DNA from: Andeanibacterium sp035497315
GTDB lineage: Bacteria; Pseudomonadota; Alphaproteobacteria; Sphingomonadales; Sphingomonadaceae
Length of the DNA: 55,603 nucleotides
Direction of reading: 5' to 3'
NCBI GenBank assembly: GCA_035497315.1
Contig: DATJDU010000045.1
Location: forward strand, 1 to 55,603
In this document: piece by piece, positions 23,160 through 30,582 of the stretch
Layout: every line of letters starts with the position of its first letter
Numbering within the stretch: position 1 is the stretch's first letter
The notes under the pieces: generated by a model
The model's database searches: none
Told to the model about the DNA's origin: nothing
The model's input: only the letters and a program-made list of their open reading frames with translations
Made by a program: the position numbers and the translations under genes

Positions 23160-24325
23160 TACTTCTTCGCCTGCTCCAGCGCTTTCTGCTCGCGCGCGAT
23201 CTTCTCGATCGAACCCTTGGCGGTACGCGTATCGACCTTCACCGAAACCGACATGCCGGGAACCAGCAGGGCGCGGGTCTCAGGCCCGGCATCCACCGCG
23301 ATCCGCACCGGAATACGCTGCACGATCTTGGTGAAATTACCCGTGGCATTCTCCGGCGGGAGCAGCGAGAACTGCGCCCCGGTGCCGGGGGCGAAGCTTT
23401 CCACCCGCCCATGCAGATCCACGCCTTCCAGCGCATCGACCTCGATCGTGACCGGCTGACCCACGCGGATCATGCCCACCTGCGTTTCCTTGAAATTGGC
23501 GGTGATATAAAGCTGGTCGACCGGAACGATCGACATTGCCCGCGTGCCCGGCTGGACGAACTGCCCCAGTTGCACCGTCTTGTTGCCCACGCGGCCGGCG
23601 ATGCTGGCACGCACCAGGGTGGAGCCCAGATCGACATCGGCGGAAGCCCGCTGGGCCGCTCCGCCTTCAGCCTGGGCGCGCGCCTGGCCGACCTGCGCCT
23701 GCAATGTCGCCACGCGGCGCCGGGCGCTGACCAGATCGGCCTGACGGGCAGCAAGGGCAGCTTCGGCCCGTTCGAACTGGCTGCGCTTTTCGGCAAAGGT
23801 TTCCCGCGATTCCGCGCCGGTCGCGGCCAGTGCTTCGTAACGATCGCGAATGGTACGGGCAAAGCGCAGGTCGCTTTCCGCCGAAGCCAGCCGCGCCTGC
23901 GCACCGTCCACTGCCGCTTCCTGCTCCGCGATCTGGGCGATCAGGCCCTTCGCGCTGGCATTGGCGACATCGATCTGCGCCTGCGCCTGCGCCACGCGCG
24001 AACGATAATCGCGCGGATCGATGCTGAACAGCGGATCGCCCGCCTTCACGGCCTGATTGTCGGCCACGAACACCTGCTCCACATAGCCACCGATCTTAGG
24101 CGCCACTATCACCGCATCCGCCTGCACATAGGCATCGTCCGTGCCCTGCATGTAACGGCCGACCATCCAGTAATTGGCGAACCAGCTCGCCCCCAGAACC
24201 ACCAGCACGATCGCCACGCCCAATATGGCAATCCGCACTCCCTTGCGCTTCAGGGGGGATTGCTTCGCCTCGGCCACAGACACGGAATCGTCTGCACCGA
24301 GTTCTTCGGCGGTGGGGCTCGTCAC
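23159..24325 (-). CDS. emrA: EmrA/HlyD-family membrane-fusion protein
   Basis: A 388-residue periplasmic adaptor. A cytoplasmic start is followed by one membrane helix (GVRIAILGVAIVLVVLGASW, about residues 30-50), a lipoyl-like half (GTDDAYVQADAVIVAPKIGGYV, the EmrA signature), long coiled-coil hairpin helices (about 95-205), the second lipoyl half (LVRASIAGRVGNKTVQLGQFVQPG) and a beta-barrel domain (NFKETQVGMIRVGQPV). It links the EmrB-like transporter to the outer-membrane factor. First gene of the pump operon, divergent from marR with 103 bp between the start codons. Confidence 0.9.
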   Translation of the reverse strand: MTSPTAEELGADDSVSVAEAKQSPLKRKGVRIAILGVAIVLVVLGASWFANYWMVGRYMQGTDDAYVQADAVIVAPKIGGYVEQVFVADNQAVKAGDPLFSIDPRDYRSRVAQAQAQIDVANASAKGLIAQIAEQEAAVDGAQARLASAESDLRFARTIRDRYEALAATGAESRETFAEKRSQFERAEAALAARQADLVSARRRVATLQAQVGQARAQAEGGAAQRASADVDLGSTLVRASIAGRVGNKTVQLGQFVQPGTRAMSIVPVDQLYITANFKETQVGMIRVGQPVTIEVDALEGVDLHGRVESFAPGTGAQFSLLPPENATGNFTKIVQRIPVRIAVDAGPETRALLVPGMSVSVKVDTRTAKGSIEKIAREQKALEQAKK

Positions 24326-24394
24326 TGTCTCTTGATCCTTTCGAACGACTCACGCGCGAGCCGGAACTGCTTGCCAAATGCTCGCAATTGCAGC

Positions 24395-24411
24395 ATATGG
24401 CAATACCATAT
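24395..24411. promoter_or_regulatory. Palindromic operator in the emrA-marR intergenic region
   Basis: A perfect inverted repeat ATATGG-CAATA-CCATAT lies between the divergent efflux operon and marR, 18 bp before the marR start, with further flanking CAAT/ATTG symmetry. Size and place fit a MarR dimer site repressing both directions. Confidence 0.6.
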
Positions 24412-24428
24412 ATTGTGGGCCCTCAATA

Positions 24429-24869
24429 ATGTCTGATTTAGAACCCCTCGTATCCGCCTTTGCGGAACTTTATCTGGACCTCATGCGGACGGTTGATCGC
24501 CGCATGGCGGAGCAAGGCGCGTCCCTTTCGCGGACCAAGCTCTTGCTCTGCCTGCAGAAAAGAGGGCCCCTGCGCGCGACCGACATCGCCGAATTTTTTA
24601 GCCAATCCCCCCGTACCGTAACCGAGGCAATCGACGGACTCGAGCGTGACGGGCTGGTCGAGCGCAAGCCCGACCCCGATGATCGACGCGCCAAATTCAT
24701 TCATGTAACTCAAAAAGGCTATGAAGCGGCGGCCAAGACAGAGCCCCTGCGGCGCCAATTGATCGAACAAACCTTCGGCACGCTGGCCGAGGAAGAACAG
24801 GCGACGATGCTGAGGCTGCTAAACAAAGTGGCAGGCAACCTTACGAAGGCCGACCACGCAGGCTGCTGA
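24429..24869 (+). CDS. MarR-family transcriptional regulator of the efflux operon
   Basis: A 146-residue winged-helix regulator starting MSDLEPLVSAF. The DNA-binding core spans about residues 35-100: LKKRGPLRATDIAEF-like helix, FFSQSPRTVTEAIDGLERDGLVERKPDPDDRRAKFIHVT, where DDRRAK is the wing of MarR proteins. The N- and C-terminal helices form the dimer interface and ligand pocket. It is divergent from the EmrA-EmrB-OMF operon and likely autoregulates through the palindrome at 24395-24411, releasing DNA when a pump substrate binds. The ligand is unknown. Confidence 0.88.
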   Translation: MSDLEPLVSAFAELYLDLMRTVDRRMAEQGASLSRTKLLLCLQKRGPLRATDIAEFFSQSPRTVTEAIDGLERDGLVERKPDPDDRRAKFIHVTQKGYEAAAKTEPLRRQLIEQTFGTLAEEEQATMLRLLNKVAGNLTKADHAGC

Positions 24870-24895
24870 GGCCCTTTCCTGCGGCTCCCGCCAGC

Positions 24896-25342
24896 CTAAC
24901 GCTCCAGCTTGGTCGCCAGAATCACGGAAGTGGTGGTCCGTTCCACCCCTTCCAGCAGGCCAATCTCGTCGATCAGATCGTTGAGGTGTGCGGTATCCTC
25001 CGCTTCAAGCAGAGCAATGACATCATATTCGCCGCTGATGGCGAAGACGGCCTGCACCATGGGAATTTCCGCCAGCGCCTGTTCCACTTCACGATGGCAG
25101 CGCGGCAGGGTCTTGATCATCATATGGGCGCGCACCCGGCTGCCCGAGAAGGCTGGGCCGAGCCGGACCGTATAGCCGGCCACGACGCCTTCATCTTCCA
25201 GCCGTGCGAGCCGGGAATAAAGCAGCCCGCGCGAGATATCGAGGTCCTTCGCCAGCTGTGCGATCGGCCGCCGCGCATCGACCCGCAGCAGGGCGAGCAG
25301 GCGCTCGTCCATCTCGTCGAGGCGAGGCGGCGTGCCGGCCAT
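24896..25342 (-). CDS. Lrp/AsnC-family transcriptional regulator
   Basis: A 148-residue Lrp-type regulator. The N-terminal helix-turn-helix (DEMDERLLALLRVDARRPIAQLAKDL with SRGLLYSRLARLEDEGVVAGY) is followed by the RAM effector domain (about residues 68-148; FAISGEYDVIALLEAEDTAHLNDLI). Its ATG overlaps the stop of the cyanophycinase-isoaspartyl peptidase gene by one base, so the two are translationally coupled. Lrp proteins usually sense amino acids; aspartate, arginine or a product of the coupled hydrolase is the natural guess here. It may control the divergent peptidase and TonB receptor promoters near 27280-27478. Confidence 0.87.
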   Translation of the reverse strand: MAGTPPRLDEMDERLLALLRVDARRPIAQLAKDLDISRGLLYSRLARLEDEGVVAGYTVRLGPAFSGSRVRAHMMIKTLPRCHREVEQALAEIPMVQAVFAISGEYDVIALLEAEDTAHLNDLIDEIGLLEGVERTTTSVILATKLER

Positions 25343-27279
25343 CAGCGCGCAAAGCCCTCGTCGGCATAGATCGCTGTCTGGGCAGGCTCTGCCGAAGAGG
25401 CCTTGCCGCGATACATGCCCAGATCGTTGATCGCGAAGGCCGCCGTGCCATCCGCGCCCATCGCGATCAGCCCGCCATCGCCGCCGATCGCGCCCACGGC
25501 CATGATGGTCGCCTGTGCGGCCTGGGTTACGCTCTCACTGTGCCAGGCCACGCGATCGCATACCTGGCGCGCGGCACTCTCACGAATGAAATATTCGCCC
25601 GTGCCGGTTGCGGAGACGGCGCATTGTTCATTCTTGGCATAAGTGCCCGCGCCGATGATCGGGGAATCCCCCACCCTGCCCCAGCGCTTGCCGGTGGTGC
25701 CGCCGGTGGAAGTGGCGGCGGCGAGATTGCCTTCAAGGTCCAGCGCCACCGCTCCGACCGTGCCATACATATGGGCGGGATCAATCCCGGCCTGCTGGTT
25801 CTTGCGCCAGGCCTCCAGCTGCTGCCAGCGCTCTTCGGTGCGGAACCATGAGGGATCGACCTGTTCGAGCCCCTGTTCCTGCGAGAATTTGTCCGCTCCT
25901 GCGCCCATCAGCATCACATGGCGGCTATTGTCCATCACCGCGCGGGCCAGCGCGATGGGGTGGCGCGTGCGAGTGATGCCGGCAACGGCCCCTGCCTTCT
26001 GCGTTTTGCCATCCATGATGGCGGCATCCAGCTCGTTCTTGCCTTCGGCGGTGAACACCGCGCCGCGCCCGGCGTTGAACAGAGGGTTGTCTTCCAGAAC
26101 CTGCACTGCGGCCTGCACTGCATCGATCGAGCTTCCGCCCGTTTCGAGCACCTTGCTGCCCGCCGCCAGCGCTGCGTTGAGCGCACTGCGATAGGCGGCG
26201 TCCTTCTCAGGCGTCAGGTCACCGCGTTCCAGCACTCCTGCCCCGCCATGGATTGCCAGCGACCACATCGGCACGATCCCGAACTTGCCCTTGCTGGCAA
26301 AATAGTCGCGCACGAAAAGTGGATTGTCGACCTTGCGTTCGGGTAGATGGAGCACAGAGTTCGGCCCGATGCCGACCACGCGAATGCGCGGCGCCTCCAG
26401 CGGGCCGCCGGGGGCGAGGCCTTTGAGCGAGGAACCGTCCACCAGCCAGGCAATGCCCTGCGGGTCCGTAGCGTAGATCCGCGCCGAACCATCGGCATCC
26501 AGCGCCAGCGCCGCGCTTTCATCCACGCCCAGACCGAACATGGGAGCCATATCCGCCCCCTCGCCAGCCTGCGCTTTGGCCAAGAAGGCGAACAGGCGGC
26601 CCAGCCGGTCACGCTCCTTGAAATGGGTATCTGTCACCACCCGGTGCAGCGGCTGGAGGTGGAGGAAATCCTCCTCCATGGTCACTGCCGGGCCGAAGGG
26701 ATCGGCCAGCGCCCCGGGGCTGGCGATGCTGCCCCCGTCCATGGCGCCATAGAGCTTCTCGCCCAGCATGGCGAGGCCGGCGCTGGTGCCGGCGATCGGC
26801 TTGCCTGCCGCGACATGCGCGTCGAGCAGCTTCGCGATCTCTGTGCCCTTCCAGAAGCGCACGTAATTGGACTGGTCACCGCCCGCGATGAAGATGCCGT
26901 CAGCCTTGCGAATCGCATCGAGCACCTTGCGGTCGCTCGCGGCCTTACGGCTGGAGAAGACGAAGGTCTCCGCCGAGGTCACGCCGCCGATATCCTCGTA
27001 GAATTCATCGCCGATCTCGCCAGCATATGATGCCCGCAGCACCACGATGTGCCCACCGCCCGCCTTAGCCACGAACCAGCGCATCGCATCGTTGTTGCGA
27101 TCACCCCCGCCCATCAGGAGCAGGCCGCCGGAAACCTTGCCCGGCGTGGGCGCGGCAGTATCGCCGATGACATAGTACTCGTAACCGCGCCCCGGCCCTT
27201 TCGCCGTAGCGGGCGAGATCGCCATCAGGGGGGTGAGCAGCGCTGCCAGAACCAGCGCCATCAGCTTACGCAACCGCAT
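25342..27279 (-). CDS. Exported cyanophycinase-isoaspartyl peptidase fusion
   Basis: A 645-residue two-enzyme fusion with a signal peptide (MALVLAALLTPLMAISPATA). The N-terminal half (about residues 45-330) is a peptidase S51/cyanophycinase: GGDQSNY, the nucleophile motif GTSAGLAM with Ser166, THFKERDRLGRL and GLGVDESAAL. The C-terminal half (about 340-645) is an isoaspartyl peptidase/type III asparaginase of the Ntn-hydrolase class: LAIHGGAGVL, NPLFNAGRGAV, and YGTVGAVALDLEGN, where Thr507 should become the nucleophile after self-cleavage, then GTGEYFIR. Cyanophycinase releases beta-Asp-Arg dipeptides and isoaspartyl peptidase splits them, so one polypeptide could complete the route outside the cytoplasm. 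The start is the ATG at 27279 (MRLRKL), where the signal peptide begins. Confidence 0.88.
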   Translation of the reverse strand: MRLRKLMALVLAALLTPLMAISPATAKGPGRGYEYYVIGDTAAPTPGKVSGGLLLMGGGDRNNDAMRWFVAKAGGGHIVVLRASYAGEIGDEFYEDIGGVTSAETFVFSSRKAASDRKVLDAIRKADGIFIAGGDQSNYVRFWKGTEIAKLLDAHVAAGKPIAGTSAGLAMLGEKLYGAMDGGSIASPGALADPFGPAVTMEEDFLHLQPLHRVVTDTHFKERDRLGRLFAFLAKAQAGEGADMAPMFGLGVDESAALALDADGSARIYATDPQGIAWLVDGSSLKGLAPGGPLEAPRIRVVGIGPNSVLHLPERKVDNPLFVRDYFASKGKFGIVPMWSLAIHGGAGVLERGDLTPEKDAAYRSALNAALAAGSKVLETGGSSIDAVQAAVQVLEDNPLFNAGRGAVFTAEGKNELDAAIMDGKTQKAGAVAGITRTRHPIALARAVMDNSRHVMLMGAGADKFSQEQGLEQVDPSWFRTEERWQQLEAWRKNQQAGIDPAHMYGTVGAVALDLEGNLAAATSTGGTTGKRWGRVGDSPIIGAGTYAKNEQCAVSATGTGEYFIRESAARQVCDRVAWHSESVTQAAQATIMAVGAIGGDGGLIAMGADGTAAFAINDLGMYRGKASSAEPAQTAIYADEGFAR

Positions 27280-27310
27280 ATAGCCTCCAGACCGTACGCC
27301 CGAAACCCAG

Positions 27311-27338
27311 CAGGTTGTGGGCAAAATGTTACAGGTTG
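27311..27338. promoter_or_regulatory. Direct repeat in the peptidase/TonB-receptor divergent promoter region
   Basis: CAGGTTG occurs at 27311-27317 and again at 27332-27338, 21 bp apart (two helical turns). GGGCAAA also recurs at about 27320 and 27361. Such phased repeats suit an Lrp-type regulator, but the assignment is tentative. Confidence 0.3.
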
Positions 27339-27478
27339 GAGGCCACTATGCGCAATTTGAGGGCAAAGATCGACATAATGATTGAAATTTTCTCCACCCT
27401 CTGTTGAGTCAGACTCCGGGGCGGACTGGAGGGGGCGCCTCGCACGATTGATTTCAGGGGCAAGAAATGGGGTATCCA

Positions 27479-30274
27479 ATGTCCGATCTGCGCAAATTCT
27501 CCCTCAGGACCGCGCTGTTCCTGGGCGGCTGCATGACGATCGTCGCTACGCCTGCCTGGGCGCAGGAAGACGATACGAGCGACACGGCCGAAATCCTGGT
27601 CATCGGTTCGCGCATTCCGCGCTCCGTGCAGGAAGGCCCGGCGCCCGTCACCACGATCAATGCCGATACGATTCGGGACAATGGCTATACCAGCGTGCCC
27701 GACATCCTGCGCGCCGTGACCCAGAACGGCGGCGAAACGCAGAGCCAGCAGAGCTTCAGCGGTGCCAGCTTCACGCCCGGCGCCCAGCAGGTCGATCTGC
27801 GCGGCCTTGGCCCCAACCACACGCTGGTGCTGGTCAATGGCCGCCGCATCGCGGACTTCCCGCTGCCCTATCAGGGCCGCAGCAACTTTACCGATATTTC
27901 CAACCTTCCGGTCGGCCTGATCGATCAGGTGGAAGTGCTCAGCGGCAGCGCCTCTGCCATCTATGGCTCCGACGCGATTGCCGGCGTCATCAACTTCAAG
28001 CTCAAGAAGGAAGTCGACGGTACCACGCTGGATTACCGCATCGGCATGACCGAGCATGGCGGCGGGGAATCCCACCGCGCCACCATCACCACCGGCTGGT
28101 CGAACGACCGGTTCCATATCATCGCGGGCGGCGAATATATGCTGCAGCTTCCGCTGTGGGCCTACGACCGTTCGATCCAGGACAGCACGGCGGACAACCC
28201 CACCCTGTCCTACGACCTCTCCCGCCGCACCTTCCTGCGCTACGATCCGGACAATGACGAATATGTCGATCCGGGCAAGGCGACCTGCGACGCGCTCTCC
28301 GGCCTCAATGGCGGCAGCACCTATTACGCCCAGCGCGCCCGCTATGGCGCCTATGACCCCAACCTGGACGATTACGGCCCGGGCTATTTCTGCGGCAGTT
28401 CCACCTCGATCGGCTATGGCACGATCATCTCCCGGCGCGAGGGCTTCAACGGCTTCGCCTCGATGGGCCTCGAATTCTCCGACAATGAGGAACTGTTCCT
28501 CGACGTGCAGTATGGCGTCAGCAATGTCGCCTTGATGCCCGACGTGCTGAACTGGTCCTACCAGCCAGAATCGGGCAGCAGCGACACCACATTCTACAAC
28601 AGCTTCGACGACCGGCTGGACGATTGGTCGCGCCAGTTCTCGCCCGAGGAATCCGGCGGGTTCGACAATGTGATGACCCACAACCGGCAGGAAACCTTCT
28701 CCGTCACGCCGGGCATTCGCGGCCGGTTCGGCAAGAGCTGGGATTACGAACTGTCGTTCAACCACAGCCAGTATCGTTCGCGCGTGAAGTTCCCGCAGAT
28801 CATCGCAGCCAAGGCGAACGCGCTGTTCCTGGGCGAGCAGCAGGGCGTCGATCCGGATTATGAATATCCGGTGTTCAATGCCGATCCGGCGCGCCTCTAC
28901 ACCCCGCTGACCGAGGCGGAATATAATTCCATCGCGGTCTACAGCATCTACAAGCCGCGCAGCTGGACCGACAATCTCCAGGCCACCATCAGCAATGGCG
29001 AATTGTTCGAACTGCCCGCCGGCCCGGTCGGCTTCGCGGCCGTCGCCGAATATGGCGGCCAGGGTTACGAACTGAATCCCGATCCGCTGGCGCTGACCGA
29101 TTATTATTACGGCCTCAAGGACAGTGACGGCTATGGCACCCGCACCCACTGGGCCGTGGGCGGCGAATTGCGCGTTCCGGTGACCAGCTTCATCGAGCTG
29201 TCGGGCGCGGGCCGTTACGATTCCTTCAGCTTCGCGGACAATACGATCGACAAGTTCACCTATAATGCCGGGCTGGAAGTCCGCCCGATGTCCTCGCTGC
29301 TGCTGCGCGCCGCCTATGGCACGGGCTTCCGCGCGCCGGATCTGCATTATGTGTTCACCGGGCCGGGCAACACCCACCCGGCGGCGACCGACTATTACCT
29401 GTGCCGCACCAAAGAGCCGGACGAGGATCTGGGCGATTGCAGCTATTCGGACGAAGGCATCGTTGCCCAGCGCAATGGCAACAAGGGCCTGAAGCCGGAG
29501 AAGAGCCGTTCGTTCAACGCCGGCTTCGTCTTCGCGCCATCGCGCAATTTCGACATTTCGGTCGATTATTTCTGGGTCTCGCTGGCCGATCAGGTGCAGG
29601 ATCTCAGCATCGACACGCTGCTGCGCGACGAGGCGGATTGCCGCATCGGCGAAACCATGGGCGGCAGCGCGGTGGATATCAATTCGCCCACCTGCCAGGA
29701 TGCTATCGCCCGTGTGCAGCGCTTTGCCGGCGGCGTGAACGAAGGCCGCCTGGACGCAGTGTCGGTCAACCCGGTCAATATCGCCCGCGAGAAGACCGAC
29801 GGCATCGACATCACCCTGCACGGAAGCCTGCCGACCAGCTTCGGCACCTTCAGCCTGTCAATGTCGCACACCCATGTGTTCAACCACACGTTCCAGCAAT
29901 ATCCGGGCGATACGCCGATCGACAAGCTGGCCTATGACAGCGGCTATTACATGCCGCGCGACAAGAGCACCGCGAGCGTGAGCTGGGCGCTGGACGGCTT
30001 CCGGGCCACGCTGGAAGGCAAGCGTCTGGGCAAGATCCCGAATTATGACGAAGACGCCTATATCCCGGCCAGCTTCCTCTACAACGCCACCATCCAGTAC
30101 GACATCACCGACCATCTGCGGGCATCGTTCACGGTCAAGAACCTGCTCGACAGCAATCCGGTGAAGGACCCGACCTATTCCAGCTATCCCTATTACGACA
30201 TCAGCTGGTTCGACAGCGTAGGCCGCAGCGCCTTCCTGCAGGTCACCTACAAGATCGGCGGCGAAGGGCTGTAA
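27479..30274 (+). CDS. TonB-dependent receptor next to the cyanophycinase fusion
   Basis: A 931-residue outer-membrane receptor from the ATG at 27479 (MSDLRKFSLR); an ATG at 27467 adding MGYP is also possible because AGGGGCAAGAA precedes it. The signal peptide ends PAWAQ and the TonB-box region is EILVIGSRIPR. The plug runs to about residue 190 (VDLRGLGPNHTLVLVNGRRIADFP, VEVLSGSASAIYGSDAIAGVINFKLKK), followed by a large barrel with extended loops and the NKGLKPEKS motif. The subfamily is common in sphingomonads and Xanthomonas for peptides or carbohydrates. Divergence from the cyanophycinase-isoaspartyl peptidase gene suggests uptake of beta-aspartyl or other acidic peptides. Confidence 0.87.
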   Translation: MSDLRKFSLRTALFLGGCMTIVATPAWAQEDDTSDTAEILVIGSRIPRSVQEGPAPVTTINADTIRDNGYTSVPDILRAVTQNGGETQSQQSFSGASFTPGAQQVDLRGLGPNHTLVLVNGRRIADFPLPYQGRSNFTDISNLPVGLIDQVEVLSGSASAIYGSDAIAGVINFKLKKEVDGTTLDYRIGMTEHGGGESHRATITTGWSNDRFHIIAGGEYMLQLPLWAYDRSIQDSTADNPTLSYDLSRRTFLRYDPDNDEYVDPGKATCDALSGLNGGSTYYAQRARYGAYDPNLDDYGPGYFCGSSTSIGYGTIISRREGFNGFASMGLEFSDNEELFLDVQYGVSNVALMPDVLNWSYQPESGSSDTTFYNSFDDRLDDWSRQFSPEESGGFDNVMTHNRQETFSVTPGIRGRFGKSWDYELSFNHSQYRSRVKFPQIIAAKANALFLGEQQGVDPDYEYPVFNADPARLYTPLTEAEYNSIAVYSIYKPRSWTDNLQATISNGELFELPAGPVGFAAVAEYGGQGYELNPDPLALTDYYYGLKDSDGYGTRTHWAVGGELRVPVTSFIELSGAGRYDSFSFADNTIDKFTYNAGLEVRPMSSLLLRAAYGTGFRAPDLHYVFTGPGNTHPAATDYYLCRTKEPDEDLGDCSYSDEGIVAQRNGNKGLKPEKSRSFNAGFVFAPSRNFDISVDYFWVSLADQVQDLSIDTLLRDEADCRIGETMGGSAVDINSPTCQDAIARVQRFAGGVNEGRLDAVSVNPVNIAREKTDGIDITLHGSLPTSFGTFSLSMSHTHVFNHTFQQYPGDTPIDKLAYDSGYYMPRDKSTASVSWALDGFRATLEGKRLGKIPNYDEDAYIPASFLYNATIQYDITDHLRASFTVKNLLDSNPVKDPTYSSYPYYDISWFDSVGRSAFLQVTYKIGGEGL

Positions 30275-30284
30275 CAGGATCGAT

Positions 30285-30310
30285 CCCTCTCTCGCCGTTG
30301 CGGGAGAGGG
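30285..30310 (+). terminator. Hairpin after the TonB receptor gene
   Basis: CCCTCTCTCGC pairs with GCGGGAGAGGG around a CGTT loop, ten bases after the stop codon, with one internal mismatch. No T-run follows, so it may terminate weakly or protect the transcript end. Confidence 0.5.
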
Positions 30311-30332
30311 ACTCATACCTTCTTCTACCCCA

Positions 30333-30465
30333 CCCGTCCTGAGCTTGTCGAAGGACACGCGAAACAGAAATTCTGGGGTGAGGTCACTTCGCGCTGCATA
30401 GGCCGTTGACCAGGTTTTTGGTCAGAGGTCAGCGCGTGTCCTTCGACAAGCTCAGGATGGGCGGG
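30333..30465. repeat. Long inverted-repeat (REPIN-like) element, copy B
   Basis: Arms at 30333-30361 and 30433-30465 are inverted copies sharing about 25 identical bases (core CTGAGCTTGTCGAAGGACAC), with 71 bp between them. Same architecture as the element at 14443-14585, differing by a T in place of C in the core. Together with the hairpin it fills most of the 308-bp gap 30275-30582. Confidence 0.8.
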
Positions 30466-30503
30466 CGTGGGGGATTGTGGGGAGCGGAGTTGCCCCCACC
30501 CCC

Positions 30504-30517
30504 TTGACGCACGTCAA
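30504..30517 (+). promoter_or_regulatory. FNR/FixK-type box upstream of the erythromycin esterase-like operon
   Basis: TTGAC-GCAC-GTCAA is a perfect palindrome close to the FNR/CRP-superfamily consensus (TTGAT-N4-ATCAA). A plausible -10 element TACAGT lies at 30538-30543, which would put the box near -41 from transcription start, the standard activating position. This points to induction under oxygen limitation. Confidence 0.6.
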
Positions 30518-30582
30518 TGTGGCCAGCGCCGCAACAGTACAGTACAAGGCCCCAATAGCTTCCCTCTTAGGGAGTGCCGGGC

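Noticed and set aside
27329..29821. 830-codon minus-strand frame across the TonB receptor at 27479-30274
   Set aside because: It is antisense to a receptor with intact plug and barrel motifs, has no recognisable domain, and is explained by codon bias.
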